The translations under genes and the position numbers were made by a program. Positions 1 through 9,296 of a stretch of DNA of 64,000 bases are shown here, piece after piece (the stretch's first letter is position 1; each line of letters begins with the position of its first letter). The notes beneath the pieces were generated by a model. It ran no database searches, had not been told where the DNA came from, and worked only from the letters and a program-made list of their open reading frames with translations. Source of the stretch: Qipengyuania sp. S6317L1 (GTDB lineage Bacteria > Pseudomonadota > Alphaproteobacteria > Sphingomonadales > Sphingomonadaceae); the NCBI RefSeq assembly GCF_023015615.1, contig NZ_JALKAJ010000002.1:310001-374000 (forward strand). The letters are read 5' to 3'.

Positions 1-158
1 GCAGGGTCATCGGCTGCATCCTCATTCGCGGTGCCCACAGGCTCGGTCTGTGCAAGGGCGCTAACCGAAACTGCAGGATCACCGTAAATCGGGGCGTTTG
101 CGCATGCGGAAACCAGCCCCAAGGCCGCGATGGAAAGTACTCTCAAACTGCTCATCAT
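1..158 (-). CDS. Putative beta-propeller phytase lipoprotein (5' part only, cut by window edge)
   Basis: The gene starts at an ATG that shares its A with the TGA stop of the upstream receptor (TGATG), so the two are probably translationally coupled. The visible 52 codons begin MMSSLRVLSIAALG and contain a lipobox (LVSAC), so the product should be a lipoprotein. The last visible residues read TEPVGTANEDAADDP; the DAADDP stretch is the N-terminal calcium-binding signature known from beta-propeller phytases, which release phosphate from phytate. A receptor-phytase pair is a known arrangement in Proteobacteria. Only the extreme N-terminus is visible, so the call rests on one motif plus context; the second ATG (at 155) is an equally possible start. 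Confidence 0.6.
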   Translation of the reverse strand, partial: MMSSLRVLSIAALGLVSACANAPIYGDPAVSVSALAQTEPVGTANEDAADDP

Positions 159-2968
159 CAAAATGTCACCCGCGCGCCGAATTTTATTGTCCAGTTATAC
201 TCTTCATATTGCAGAAGGTTTTCTTGTCCGCCAAGCCGGTTGAACGCGAAATATTCCGCATCGTTGATGTTCACCCACTCATAGTACAGCTGGATCTTGT
301 CGGTTACGCGGTATTTCGCGCTGAGGTCCAGTTGAAAGTGGTTGTCGACATAGCGGTCAAGGTCGGCCTCATCGGCAAGCTCGTCCAGATAGCCATCGCG
401 GTAAGTGCCCGACAGGCGAATATCGAAAGGCCCCTTGTCATAGCCGAGCGAGAAATTCGCCGTGTGCTTTGATGTGGCAGGCAAATCAATGTCGCGCGGG
501 CCATCGCTTTCAACCGTGGTGATCGTCCCGCTGGCATCGGTAAAGGTGTAATTTGCTTGCACCACGAAGCCGTCGAGCGGATCGGTAAAGGCCTGCGCAA
601 AACCAATCTCGGCCCCGAAAATCTCGCCCTGGTCGCCATTGGCAAAGATCGTCGCCTCGTCAAAGTCGACGCCGTTGAACGTGCCACCATTGTCGAAATT
701 CTGCTCGACGATGAAATCATCAATGCTCTTGTAGAAAAGCGATGCGAAGATCGCGCCGTTATTGGGCATGTAATATTCGATCGCCGCATCGATGTTCCAC
801 GCCTCTGTCGGGCGCAGCGACGGGTTGCCGAACTCGCCTTCGCGCTCGCCATCGTCGGCTTCTTCGACAGTGATACGCGGCGCCTGCTGGAACGGGCCGG
901 GACGCACGAGGCTACGATAACCGGCAAAGCGCAGGATCAGATCGTCAGCCGCTTCGTAGCGCACATTGACGCTCGGCAACCAGTGATCATAGTTGCGCTC
1001 GGTCACGGTTGGCGTCACGATTACAGTGTCGTCGGTGGCCACCGCGCCGTTTGGCAAAAGCCCGTCTTCTTCCACCAGCAGAACATCATTACCTGACAAT
1101 GTGTTGGAGGTGTCTTCATAACGAACGCCCGCGATCACGGTCACATCGCTGCTTTCCCAGCGGCCCATGAAATAGCCTGCGAGAATGTCCTCTTCGACCG
1201 CAAAGTCGGAGACGGCTGAATCGAACTGGCTATCGATTTCCTGAAGCTCGAAAGCGGCAAAATTGCTGTTGAAGAAGGAGGTTGCCTCGGTAAGGCCAGG
1301 CAGCGGTGCAATGTCGGCGAGGCGATAGGTCGGCCCAACCCCCAGAGCATTAGCAACGGAGAAATCGTCGATCTCGTAAAACTCGACCTCGCCATTGAAG
1401 CTCTTTTCGCGCCAGCGCCCTTTGAACCCGGCCTGAAGCGTCAGAGTGCCAGCATCGCCATAAATCCTGCGACCAATGTCGAGCTGTGTTGCATACTCTT
1501 CGTCTTCGCTGTCGGACAGGGCGGTAAACTCGATATCGTTGAGTTCATATGCTGCTGCATCGAAGAAATCGCCGGTTGGATCGGCAAGCACCGAATAAAG
1601 CGGCACGCGCGGGTCGGAATAGTCAAAGCCCACTTGCAGGCCCTCGGCCTCAAACTCGCGCTCGAATGTTGCCGGGTCCACGCTGCCATTCTCGAACTCG
1701 GTCGATTTGGCATAGCTTACCGAATAATCGGCAAACCATTCGCCCCAATCGCTTTCCCCGCCAAAGACAACAGAACGGATACGCTGACGCTCGAAACGGT
1801 CTTTCACATCGCGCTCAACGGTGATGGCTTCATCATCGTTGTAAACAGGCGCGGCGCTTGTGCCGTCAACGCCCGCATCGCCCAGATCAAATGTCAGGCG
1901 GCGACGGAATTCCTGATCGTCAAACTGGCTCCAGATGCCCTTGACGTAGAGCTCGGTACTGTCCCCTGCGCGGATGTCGAAGCCCAGCGTTGCGCTGATG
2001 CGTTCACGTTCAACATCATAGTCGCGGTATTGGATTTCTTCGGCATATACGAGGCCGTCTTCGGTCCAATCATCACCCTCGATGTTGTCGGTTTCGAATT
2101 TGCGATTGTAGAAAGACAGGCCGCCCGACACGCCGAAATTTTCGCTTAACCGGGTCGAGAAATCCGCGCTGAGGTCAGGAGTGAGCTCATCTGCCAGATC
2201 GTTGTAGCTGCCACCGATTGAGACGACATACAGATCGTCTTTGCGGTCAAACGCGCTGGTTGTCTCTATCTCGATCGAGGCGCCGATAGTGTCGGCATCC
2301 ATATCAGGCGTCAGCGACTTTTTGACTTCGACCGATTCAATAATATCGGAAGAAACGACATCTAGGGCGACCCCACGGGTGTCGCTTTCCGGCGATGGCA
2401 GGCGCACACCGTTAATCGAGGTCGCGTTAAGCGTCGGGTCGAGGCCGCGCACAGAAACAAAACGTCCCTCGCCCTGATCGTTGAGGACGTTCACACCAGG
2501 CAGGCGGCGTAGCGATTCCGCAACGTTCTGGTCGGGAAACTGTCCGATCGCATCGCGCGTCAGAGTATCGCTAACCCCGTCGTTTGCGCGCTTGCGAGAA
2601 AGCGACGAAGCCTGGTTGGCGATCTGGCCGATGACGAGGATATTGTCAGAGCCTTCGCGCATAAGGGCGATGTTGACCGTCGCGGTGCCGTCCTGCGAAA
2701 CGGTGACGGTCTGCGATTGGGGCGCCGCTCCGATGTAGCGCACTTCCAATGTATAAGTGCCCGCAGGGATGCCGCCAAAGCTGAAGCTGCCATCGCGCTC
2801 GGTCGTGACCGTGCGATCAAGTTCAACAATGCGCACTTCTGCGGCGCGAACAGCAACGGTATCGTCGGCATCGGTGACCATGCCACGAACGTCGCCAGCA
2901 ACAGCCGCCACAGGCGTGGAAACAGCCGCCAGCGCAGCGCTTGCGAATAATACAGACTTCAATTTCAT
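158..2968 (-). CDS. TonB-dependent receptor, probably for phytate or another phosphorylated substrate
   Basis: Outer-membrane active transporter of about 936 residues. The start was placed at the ATG at 2968 (MKLKSVLFASAALAAV) rather than an upstream in-frame ATG at 3028, because a GGAGGG ribosome-binding site precedes it and a clear signal peptide follows (cleavage near VAAVAG). Mature-protein order: a carboxypeptidase-regulatory-like beta-sandwich (GDVRGMVTDADD... about residues 25-105), the plug domain (DQNVAESLRRLPGVNV, RGLDP), then the 22-strand barrel ending in phenylalanine (ARVTF), as expected for BAM-assembled proteins. It overlaps the phytase-like lipoprotein downstream and lies behind a Pho-box candidate, so phytate import is inferred; the substrate is not shown by sequence. 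Confidence 0.88.
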   Translation of the reverse strand: MKLKSVLFASAALAAVSTPVAAVAGDVRGMVTDADDTVAVRAAEVRIVELDRTVTTERDGSFSFGGIPAGTYTLEVRYIGAAPQSQTVTVSQDGTATVNIALMREGSDNILVIGQIANQASSLSRKRANDGVSDTLTRDAIGQFPDQNVAESLRRLPGVNVLNDQGEGRFVSVRGLDPTLNATSINGVRLPSPESDTRGVALDVVSSDIIESVEVKKSLTPDMDADTIGASIEIETTSAFDRKDDLYVVSIGGSYNDLADELTPDLSADFSTRLSENFGVSGGLSFYNRKFETDNIEGDDWTEDGLVYAEEIQYRDYDVERERISATLGFDIRAGDSTELYVKGIWSQFDDQEFRRRLTFDLGDAGVDGTSAAPVYNDDEAITVERDVKDRFERQRIRSVVFGGESDWGEWFADYSVSYAKSTEFENGSVDPATFEREFEAEGLQVGFDYSDPRVPLYSVLADPTGDFFDAAAYELNDIEFTALSDSEDEEYATQLDIGRRIYGDAGTLTLQAGFKGRWREKSFNGEVEFYEIDDFSVANALGVGPTYRLADIAPLPGLTEATSFFNSNFAAFELQEIDSQFDSAVSDFAVEEDILAGYFMGRWESSDVTVIAGVRYEDTSNTLSGNDVLLVEEDGLLPNGAVATDDTVIVTPTVTERNYDHWLPSVNVRYEAADDLILRFAGYRSLVRPGPFQQAPRITVEEADDGEREGEFGNPSLRPTEAWNIDAAIEYYMPNNGAIFASLFYKSIDDFIVEQNFDNGGTFNGVDFDEATIFANGDQGEIFGAEIGFAQAFTDPLDGFVVQANYTFTDASGTITTVESDGPRDIDLPATSKHTANFSLGYDKGPFDIRLSGTYRDGYLDELADEADLDRYVDNHFQLDLSAKYRVTDKIQLYYEWVNINDAEYFAFNRLGGQENLLQYEEYNWTIKFGARVTF

Positions 2969-3061
2969 CAAAATTGCCCTCCAAGGATGAGGGCGCGTTA
3001 CGGCCTGTTTTTGTCCGCTTCGCTTCACTTTGCAGTCAGTTTTATGTCCATTGCATTGACG

Positions 3062-3079
3062 CGGTCATAAAACTGTCTC
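3062..3079. promoter_or_regulatory. Candidate Pho box within an inverted repeat
   Basis: Eighteen bases (CGGTCATAAAACTGTCTC) match the classic PhoB box CTGTCATAAAACTGTCAC at 16 positions. The core CATAAAACTG (3066-3075) has an exact inverted copy, CAGTTTTATG, at 3037-3046, so the promoter region of the receptor-phytase operon carries a second half-matching box on the other strand. PhoB control by phosphate starvation is inferred. Confidence 0.55.
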
Positions 3080-3121
3080 ACCACGCCCCTGTCCCGCCAC
3101 GACGAGGCTGCCAAAACGCCA

Positions 3122-3157
3122 AAGTGCGAGAGCGGACTGACCTCTCTCGCACTTCTT
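3122..3157 (-). terminator. Rho-independent terminator after proA
   Basis: An 11-bp perfect stem (AAGTGCGAGAG at 3122-3132 with CTCTCGCACTT at 3144-3154) lies just past the proA stop. On the minus strand it is followed by a T-rich stretch (TTTGGCGTTTT), fitting termination of the proC-proA transcript. Confidence 0.7.
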
Positions 3158-3174
3158 AGGGCGTATTGGTTCGG

Positions 3175-4437
3175 CTAGGCCCGTGTTTGGCCTTCGCCAA
3201 GCACGATGTATTTGAAGCTGGTGAGCTGTTCGAGACCGACGGGACCTCTTGCGTGCATCTTGCCGGTGGCAATCCCGATCTCGGCGCCCATGCCGAACTC
3301 TCCGCCATCGGCAAATTGGGTGGATGCGTTGTGCATCACGATCGCGCTGTCGATCTGTGTAAGAAATTCACGGGCGACTTCGGCGTTTTCTGTCATGATC
3401 GCGTCGGTGTGGCCCGAACTGTGCTTTGCCACCCACTGGATCGCCTCGTCTGGGCCCGGAACAACTTTTACCGAAAGCACCGCATCGAGAAATTCGGTGT
3501 CGAAATCAGCATCGCTCGCCGGTTTGATGCGCTCGTCCACTTTGACCGCTGCCGCATCGCCTCGCAGCTCGCAATCAGGCATAGCGTCCACGATCAAAGG
3601 AAGCGCCTTATCTGCGATTGCAGCATCTACCACAAGGCTTTCAGCAGCACCGCAAACACCCGTGCGACGCAGCTTCGCGTTGCGGATGACGGGAATGGCT
3701 TTCTCCAGATCGGCCTCTTCGTGAACATAGATGTGGCAATTGCCATCAAGGTGGAGCAGCGTTGGCACCTTTGCATTGTCGCGCACAAGCTCAGTAAGCC
3801 CGCGGCCACCGCGCGGGATCACAAGGTCGATATGGTCAACCGCGCCCAACATCTCGGCCACTGCTTCGCGGGCCGTGGTCTGGACCGTTTGCACAGCTTC
3901 GCGCGGGAGGCCTGCTGCCTCGAGCCCTGCCTGCATGCACTCAACAATAACGCGGGTGGAATTACGGCTTTCCGAGCCGCCGCGCAAAATAACGGAATTG
4001 CCCGATTTAAGGCAAAGCGCACTCGCATCCGACCCCACGTTGGGGCGCGATTCGTAAATCATGCCGATGACACCGATGGGTACAGCTACGCGCTCAATCT
4101 TGAGGCCATTGGGCCGGTCGAATGTCGCGAGCTTGCGGCCCACGGGATCAGCAAGTCCGGCGATCTGCTCCAATGCGCTCGCCATGCCTTCTATGCGGTC
4201 TGCATCGAGCATCAGGCGATCAATAAAGCTTTCAGGTTTCGTGTCTCGGACGCTGTCGACGTCCATTTTATTGGCCTGCACTAAGCGGTCAGTCGCCGCG
4301 CGCATTGCCTTGGCCGCTTCAATTAGCGCGGTGTTTTTAGCTTCTGTGCTAGCGGAGCGCAGCTCTCGTGCGGCCTCTTTGGCGCGCTCACCAAGCTGGA
4401 CAATGTGAATTTGCGGGTCGAGAGTATTGTCAGTCAT
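3175..4437 (-). CDS. proA: Gamma-glutamyl phosphate reductase (glutamate-5-semialdehyde dehydrogenase)
   Basis: Second step of proline synthesis in the cytoplasm: NADPH-dependent reduction of gamma-glutamyl phosphate to glutamate-5-semialdehyde. At 420 residues it has normal family length. Visible landmarks are [18 protein letters not shown] (about 118-133), the glycine-rich LRGGSES (about 151), the catalytic cysteine in [11 protein letters not shown] (C262) and the [14 protein letters not shown]-terminal signature. It lies 42 nt downstream of proC on the same strand, so the two are probably co-transcribed, with proB divergent. Confidence 0.95.
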   Translation of the reverse strand: MTDNTLDPQIHIVQLGERAKEAARELRSASTEAKNTALIEAAKAMRAATDRLVQANKMDVDSVRDTKPESFIDRLMLDADRIEGMASALEQIAGLADPVGRKLATFDRPNGLKIERVAVPIGVIGMIYESRPNVGSDASALCLKSGNSVILRGGSESRNSTRVIVECMQAGLEAAGLPREAVQTVQTTAREAVAEMLGAVDHIDLVIPRGGRGLTELVRDNAKVPTLLHLDGNCHIYVHEEADLEKAIPVIRNAKLRRTGVCGAAESLVVDAAIADKALPLIVDAMPDCELRGDAAAVKVDERIKPASDADFDTEFLDAVLSVKVVPGPDEAIQWVAKHSSGHTDAIMTENAEVAREFLTQIDSAIVMHNASTQFADGGEFGMGAEIGIATGKMHARGPVGLEQLTSFKYIVLGEGQTRA

Positions 4438-4479
4438 TGTTTGATCCCGTTGTTGCTTCGCGAGAAGCTGGAAAAGAAG

Positions 4480-5265
4480 TTATTTGAGTTCCAAAGCGCG
4501 CTCATAAGCGGCCTTGACCGTGGCGTTCAGCCGTTCACTGATCGCGCCGTCGCCATTAAAGGCGTCGAGACCGGCCGCGGTTGTGCCGCCCTTGCTGGCC
4601 ACAGAGTTGCGAAGGCTGGCGAGCTCTTCATCCGAGGCACGTGCCATTTCGGTAGCTCCTGCCATAGTTTCAAGCACCATAGACCGCGCAGACGCTTGGT
4701 CAAAGCCCAGGTCCACCGCTGCTTCTACAAAAGTGCGGGCGAATTCGAATATGTAGCCCGGGCCAGAACCAGCGACCCCGGTGAATCGGTCAATCTTGTC
4801 CTCATCATCGACCGTAATGGAGGTGCCCGTCAGGTCCATGATCTGTTGGGTGTGGGCAAGATGCGCATCACTAGCGTCGTTACTTGCGCAAATCGCACTG
4901 ACGCCCCGCCCGACAGCTGCGGGTAGATTGGGCATCACCCGGACCACAGGTGCCCCGCCCGTCACGGCCTTGATCCTTTCGATCGAGCAGCCGGCCGCCA
5001 TCGAAAGCACATAACCATCTTCGCCCAGCATGGTCGCGTAAGCAGGCATGACTTTCTCGATCAGCTGCGGCTTGAGGGCTATGATGATCACGTCAAATGT
5101 GCGCCCGGCAAGGTCGCCGGTATCGCGTACCAAATCGGTTTGCGGCGGCGCTGTTTCGAGCGCGGGGTCAGTAACTGCGTACACATCACCAGACTTGACC
5201 CAATTGCCAAGAAGGGCACCACCCATTTTTCCGCACCCAACCATTAGAATATTCAATTGAGACAT
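4480..5265 (-). CDS. proC: Pyrroline-5-carboxylate reductase
   Basis: Last step of proline synthesis: NAD(P)H reduction of 1-pyrroline-5-carboxylate to proline. The 261-residue product starts with a Rossmann dinucleotide-binding motif (LMVGCGKMGGALL, about 6-18). It carries the family signature in the C-terminal dimerisation half (FTGVAGSGPGYIFEF; then SVASKGGTTAAGLDAF). It heads the minus-strand proC-proA pair and is divergent from proB across an AT-rich spacer that holds a small inverted repeat. Confidence 0.95.
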   Translation of the reverse strand: MSQLNILMVGCGKMGGALLGNWVKSGDVYAVTDPALETAPPQTDLVRDTGDLAGRTFDVIIIALKPQLIEKVMPAYATMLGEDGYVLSMAAGCSIERIKAVTGGAPVVRVMPNLPAAVGRGVSAICASNDASDAHLAHTQQIMDLTGTSITVDDEDKIDRFTGVAGSGPGYIFEFARTFVEAAVDLGFDQASARSMVLETMAGATEMARASDEELASLRNSVASKGGTTAAGLDAFNGDGAISERLNATVKAAYERALELK

Positions 5266-5323
5266 AGTATAGGATAATCTCTCCTCAATACAGATTCACT
5301 ATCTCCATCGATCATTTCACTGA

Positions 5324-5341
5324 CAGAAATTGTGAATTCTG
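5324..5341. promoter_or_regulatory. Inverted repeat in the divergent proC/proB spacer
   Basis: The sequence CAGAAATTGTGAATTCTG is a near-palindrome (CAGAA-TT / AATTCTG around GTG) in the 194-nt AT-rich region between proC and proB. The position would suit an operator controlling both directions. No regulator is identified, and AT-rich DNA gives such palindromes by chance fairly often. Confidence 0.3.
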
Positions 5342-5459
5342 TAATTACTTTAGATCTTGTTCAGAGAAGTATTTGAAATTTTATGTTGCATTGCACGTTT
5401 ATTCTAACTATTGCACCGCACAATCGTTCCAAATTTCTTTCATGAATCCCGAGAATTTA

Positions 5460-6602
5460 ATGCCAAAATCCAAACGTATCGTCGTCAAGATCGGATCAAG
5501 CCTGCTTGCCAACACCGATCGTCTCACCCCCCGCTTCGGTTTTCTGCAGCGTCTGCTCGACGATGTGGCAAGGCTGCGCGATGAAGGTTACGAAGTTATC
5601 CTGACAAGCTCAGGCGCGGTTGCATTGGGGCTCAAAACTGTCGGAATGACGCCGGAAACCGCCGGCCTGCGCGACAAACAGGCCGCTGCAGCCTGCGGCA
5701 TGCCTCTGCTTCTCAATGCATACAAACAGGTCGGGCTCGAATTCGGTTTTGAAATCGCGCAGATCCTGCTGGTGCTCGACGATTTTGAGGACCACCGCCG
5801 CTTCCTTAACACCCGCAACACGGTCGCTCGGCTGATGGAATCGCGCATCGTGCCGATCGTAAACGAAAACGACACGATCACGACCGAAGAAATTCGCGTG
5901 GGTGACAATGATCGCCTGGCTGCCAAGATCGCGCAAATGGTCGAGGCTGAAAGCCTGATTATCCTCACCGAAGTTGACGGCCTCTATGACCGCAACCCTG
6001 AAGAAGAAGGCGCGCAATTGGTCGAGGAGGTCCATAATGTGGCCGACTATGTCGAAGCCGCATCTGGCGGGTTCAGCGAGCTTGGGTCGGGCGGGATGCT
6101 CACCAAGCTGAAAGCAGCCAACATGGCGCAGAATGCAGGCTGCACCGCTTACATCGCAAATGGCGATGCCGAAGCTCCTCTTTCTTCTGTCCTCAAAGCG
6201 AAGCGCAAGTGCACCGTGTGTCTGCCCAATCCCGATCCGGTTTCCATGTGGGAAACCTGGCTCGCAGACCGGCTCCAAATGGCGGGCAGCATTGTCATCA
6301 ATGACGAGGCGGCCAAGGACTTTGACGGCGAAAGCGCGATCAGACGTACTGACGTGATCGCGGTCAATGGAGACTTCACGCGCGGAGACGTGCTTCACGT
6401 CTACGATCAGGAGAGCAATGAACTGGCACGGGGTCTTTCCGACTTCAACTCCGAAGAAGCACGCATCTTGATGCGCAATCTAGAATTGCCGGCTCGCCAA
6501 TTGCTTGGTTACCAGTCGGATGCCGAATTCATTCGGCCCGAGAACCTCGTGCTGATCGAGGAACGCCACCTTGCGTGGGACGCCCCTGATCAGGCGGCCT
6601 GA
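5460..6602 (+). CDS. proB: Glutamate 5-kinase with C-terminal PUA domain
   Basis: First step of proline synthesis: ATP-dependent phosphorylation of glutamate, normally feedback-inhibited by proline. The amino-acid-kinase domain starts at KRIVVKIGSSLL; further landmarks are SSGAVALG, FEDHRRFLNTRNT, VPIVNENDT, DNDRLAAKIA and GSGGMLTKLKAA. A PUA domain (about 275-370) follows. The ATG at 5460 was preferred (GAGA about 5 nt upstream, kinase core starts at once), giving 380 residues. An ATG at 5442 and a longer frame from 5373 are alternatives. It is divergent from proC-proA, not next to obg as in many relatives. Confidence 0.93.
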   Translation: MPKSKRIVVKIGSSLLANTDRLTPRFGFLQRLLDDVARLRDEGYEVILTSSGAVALGLKTVGMTPETAGLRDKQAAAACGMPLLLNAYKQVGLEFGFEIAQILLVLDDFEDHRRFLNTRNTVARLMESRIVPIVNENDTITTEEIRVGDNDRLAAKIAQMVEAESLIILTEVDGLYDRNPEEEGAQLVEEVHNVADYVEAASGGFSELGSGGMLTKLKAANMAQNAGCTAYIANGDAEAPLSSVLKAKRKCTVCLPNPDPVSMWETWLADRLQMAGSIVINDEAAKDFDGESAIRRTDVIAVNGDFTRGDVLHVYDQESNELARGLSDFNSEEARILMRNLELPARQLLGYQSDAEFIRPENLVLIEERHLAWDAPDQAA

Positions 6603-6626
6603 TCGAGGTTTATTGGCAAGAAAATG

Positions 6627-6660
6627 AAAAGACCGCTGAGCAATGCCAGCGATCTTTTTA
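6627..6660 (+). terminator. Terminator after proB
   Basis: AAAGACCGCTG (6627-6637) pairs with CAGCGATCTTT (6647-6657) with one internal mismatch and is followed by further T residues, 25 nt past the proB stop. Because of the A and T tracts it could also act on transcripts arriving from the alginate operon on the other strand. Confidence 0.7.
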
Positions 6661-6800
6661 TTTGTTGTTCCTTGGGCTTCGCAAACCGAAGAGCCGCAGC
6701 CTTTTCAGAGGTTATCTAACGGGCCAAGGACCAGTTGCATGGCGGCTCGACCCGAGGACATGCGCCCTTGGTAACCAGTCAATTTCCCTTATCTCTGCCC

Positions 6801-7832
6801 CTATCTCTGCACGCGGCCTGAGCCGTCGCCGCTCATCAGCTTCTCGACTTCGGGCACGGTGACGCGGTTGAAGTCGCCCATGATCGTGTGCTTGAGAGCA
6901 GATGCTGCCACAGCGAACTCCAGGCTTTGCTGACGGTCTTCATAAGCGTTCAGGCCATAGATCAGCGCCGAGGCAAAACTGTCGCCGCCACCAACGCGGT
7001 CCACGATATCGGTAAGCTCGTATTTGCGGCTGAGCATAAAGCCATCATCGCGGGTGCGCAGACACGCCGACCAGTTGTTGCGATCCGCGCTCAGGCTCTC
7101 GCGAAGAGTGATCGCAATGGTGTGCATGTAGGGGTAGATGTCGAGAACCTTCTGCCCCAGTGCCTCGTACTTGGCGGTGTCGAGTTCGCCGCTTTCAACG
7201 TCCACATCGACCGTGATGTCGAGCGACTTCTGGCAGTCTTCCTCATTGGCGATGCCCACATCGACATATTTGACGAGTTCGCGCATCACCTCTGGCGCGC
7301 TTTTGCCGTATTTCCAAAGCTTGCCGCGGAAATTGAAGTCGCATGAGACAGTGAGGCCAGCCTCTTTCGCTGCCTTCACACACGCCATCGACAGGTCGGC
7401 CGCCGACTGGCTGAGCGCTGGAGTGATCCCCGTAATGTGGAGCCATTTGGCGCCGGCAAAGATCGTGGGCCAGTCAAATTCGTCCATCCCTGCGTTGCAG
7501 ATTGAGGAGTTGGCGCGGTCATAGACTACCTTGGATGGCCGCTGGTTGGAGCCGGTTTCGAGGAAGTAGATACCCACACGCTCGCCAGAGCGGCTGATGT
7601 GCGCTGTATCGACGCCGAACTTGCGCAATTCCATGATGGCATTGTCGCCGATATCATTGTCAGGAAGCGCGCTGACGAAGCCTGCATCAAGGCCATAATT
7701 GCTCAAAGCAACAGCAACATTGGCTTCGCCGCCGCCAAAGGTCGCTTCAAACTGCGGAGACTGGAAGAAACGCTCGTGCCCCGGCGTCTTGAGCCGGAGC
7801 ATGATTTCGCCAAAAGATAGGAATTCAGCCAT
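6801..7832 (-). CDS. kdgK: 2-keto-3-deoxygluconate kinase (PfkB family)
   Basis: Phosphorylates 2-keto-3-deoxygluconate (KDG) to KDPG in the cytoplasm, the penultimate step of alginate catabolism. The start was set at the ATG at 7832 ([14 protein letters not shown]), 22 nt after the aldolase stop. The much longer open frame upstream overlaps the aldolase gene and has no family similarity. PfkB landmarks: [15 protein letters not shown] (substrate side, about 38) and [16 protein letters not shown] near the C-terminus, holding the catalytic aspartate (GGGD in place of the more usual GAGD). It is the last gene of the PL6-PL17-kdgF-MFS-SDR-eda-kdgK operon. Confidence 0.9.
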   Translation of the reverse strand: MAEFLSFGEIMLRLKTPGHERFFQSPQFEATFGGGEANVAVALSNYGLDAGFVSALPDNDIGDNAIMELRKFGVDTAHISRSGERVGIYFLETGSNQRPSKVVYDRANSSICNAGMDEFDWPTIFAGAKWLHITGITPALSQSAADLSMACVKAAKEAGLTVSCDFNFRGKLWKYGKSAPEVMRELVKYVDVGIANEEDCQKSLDITVDVDVESGELDTAKYEALGQKVLDIYPYMHTIAITLRESLSADRNNWSACLRTRDDGFMLSRKYELTDIVDRVGGGDSFASALIYGLNAYEDRQQSLEFAVAASALKHTIMGDFNRVTVPEVEKLMSGDGSGRVQR

Positions 7833-7854
7833 GGGGAGGAGCTTTCGTTGAATG

Positions 7855-8496
7855 TCAGCGAGCTTGGGCAGCGATTGCCACCGCTTCGCTCGCAAGGGTT
7901 GTGATTTTTGAATAGTCGCCAATCGCGACCGCTTCTTTTGGTGTGAGCCAGCTGCCGCCGCAGGCAAGCACGCTCGGCAGTGCAACAAACTCTGCCAAAT
8001 TGGCCGCTGATACGCCGCCGGTTGGCATAAAGCGCATTTCGCGGAACACCGACGAAAAGGCCTTGAGCATCGGAACACCGCCAGCCAGCGAAGCAGGGAA
8101 AAACTTAACTTCGCGCAGGCCCAGAGCATAAGCGCGCTGGACCTCGCCTGCCGTCATTGTGCCGGGATAAAACGGGATGTTTTCCGCGAGGCAATATTCG
8201 GCAATCTCATCGACGAGCTCGGGCGACACGATAAATTGCGCCCCGCTCGCACGAACCGATTTTGCCTGATCTAGGGTCAGAACTGTGCCTGCCCCGACGA
8301 TCAGATCACCCGTCGCCTCGGCGAGGATCGCCTCCATGCCTTTTTGCGCATCAGGGCTGCGCATGACGACTTCGATCACACTAAGACCGCCTGCTGCCAA
8401 AGCTTCAGCGGTTTTCACCGCCCGCCCTGCATCATCCTCGCCAATGAGCGGGACGACGGGCGCGGCGGCGAGCCGTTCTGAAAGAGATTTGCTCAT
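7855..8496 (-). CDS. eda: KDPG aldolase (2-dehydro-3-deoxyphosphogluconate aldolase)
   Basis: Class I aldolase that splits KDPG into pyruvate and glyceraldehyde-3-phosphate, the exit of both the alginate and Entner-Doudoroff routes. The product has 213 residues, the usual length. The IEVVMRSP segment carries the conserved glutamate and arginine; the Schiff-base lysine is in [19 protein letters not shown] binds phosphate. [11 protein letters not shown] stands where many family members have PGxxTPTE. It lies 12 nt from the SDR gene upstream and 22 nt from kdgK downstream. Confidence 0.93.
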   Translation of the reverse strand: MSKSLSERLAAAPVVPLIGEDDAGRAVKTAEALAAGGLSVIEVVMRSPDAQKGMEAILAEATGDLIVGAGTVLTLDQAKSVRASGAQFIVSPELVDEIAEYCLAENIPFYPGTMTAGEVQRAYALGLREVKFFPASLAGGVPMLKAFSSVFREMRFMPTGGVSAANLAEFVALPSVLACGGSWLTPKEAVAIGDYSKITTLASEAVAIAAQAR

Positions 8497-8508
8497 TCGA
8501 AATGTCGC

Positions 8509-9261
8509 TTATGAGAAGGCGAGGCCGCCGTTGATGTCCACATTCGCGCCGGTGATGAAAGACGCTTCATCCGATGCGAGATAGGCAACCAGATCAGCCG
8601 TTTCCTCAGCCTTACCCTGACGGCGAAGAGGAGTAGAATTGGCGACGTTCTCGCGCGCTGCATCGGGCGTGAATTTGTCATGGAAAGTGGTTGCGATCAT
8701 GCCCGGAGCAAGCGCATTGACGCGGATACCCTTTGGTCCCAGCTCTTTGGCAAGGCCACGGGTCATAGTCATCACAGCGCCCTTCGCCGTCGCATAAGCA
8801 ATCGCGCCGCCGCCGCCGCCATCGCGACCGGCAAGGCTCGACAAGTTTACGATTGCAGCGCCCTCTTTCATCAGCGGCACGGCCGCCTTGCATGCGAGGA
8901 ACGTCGAGGTCGCATTGAGCTGCATGACAAAGTTGAAAAACTCCTCATCCATCTCTTCGAGCGTTTTACGAGCGACAAGACCGCCCGCATTGTTGACGAG
9001 GATATGGATCTCATTGCCAAATGCATCGCGCGTCGCAGCGATCAAGGCGTCGACATCGGCCGGCTTGGTCACGTCGGCCTTGACCGCTACGGCTTTTCCG
9101 CCCGCTGCTTCGACGGCTGCGACAGTTTCGTCTGCATCAGCCTGATTGCTGTTGTAGTTGACGACGACACTCGCTCCTTCAGATGCGAGCTTTACACACA
9201 CGGCCCGGCCAATATCGCGGCTTCCTCCGGTGACCACAGCAACTTTGCCTGCAAATTTCAT
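8509..9261 (-). CDS. SDR-family DEH reductase (4-deoxy-L-erythro-5-hexoseulose uronate to KDG)
   Basis: Classical 250-residue short-chain dehydrogenase: TGGSRDIGR cofactor loop (about 11), NNAGG (about 90), catalytic serine in NLSSLAG and the YATAK pair. The C-terminal NGG motif is also present. Its place between the uronate transporter and KDPG aldolase, inside an operon starting with two alginate lyases, points to reduction of DEH to KDG, as done by the A1-R and FlRed enzymes of other alginate degraders. The annotation rests mainly on context, since SDR sequence alone does not give the substrate. A good ribosome-binding site (AAGGGG) precedes the start. Confidence 0.85.
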   Translation of the reverse strand: MKFAGKVAVVTGGSRDIGRAVCVKLASEGASVVVNYNSNQADADETVAAVEAAGGKAVAVKADVTKPADVDALIAATRDAFGNEIHILVNNAGGLVARKTLEEMDEEFFNFVMQLNATSTFLACKAAVPLMKEGAAIVNLSSLAGRDGGGGGAIAYATAKGAVMTMTRGLAKELGPKGIRVNALAPGMIATTFHDKFTPDAARENVANSTPLRRQGKAEETADLVAYLASDEASFITGANVDINGGLAFS

Positions 9262-9296
9262 ATTCGTTCCCCTTTCAAGGAATTTAGGTGAGCCAA

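Noticed and set aside
3166..4284. Long plus-strand open frame (372 codons) opposite proA
   Set aside because: It mirrors the codon structure of proA, has no ribosome-binding site or recognisable domain, and proA is certain.
7833..8129. N-terminal extension of the KDG kinase frame
   Set aside because: It runs through the aldolase gene; PfkB similarity begins at the ATG at 7832.
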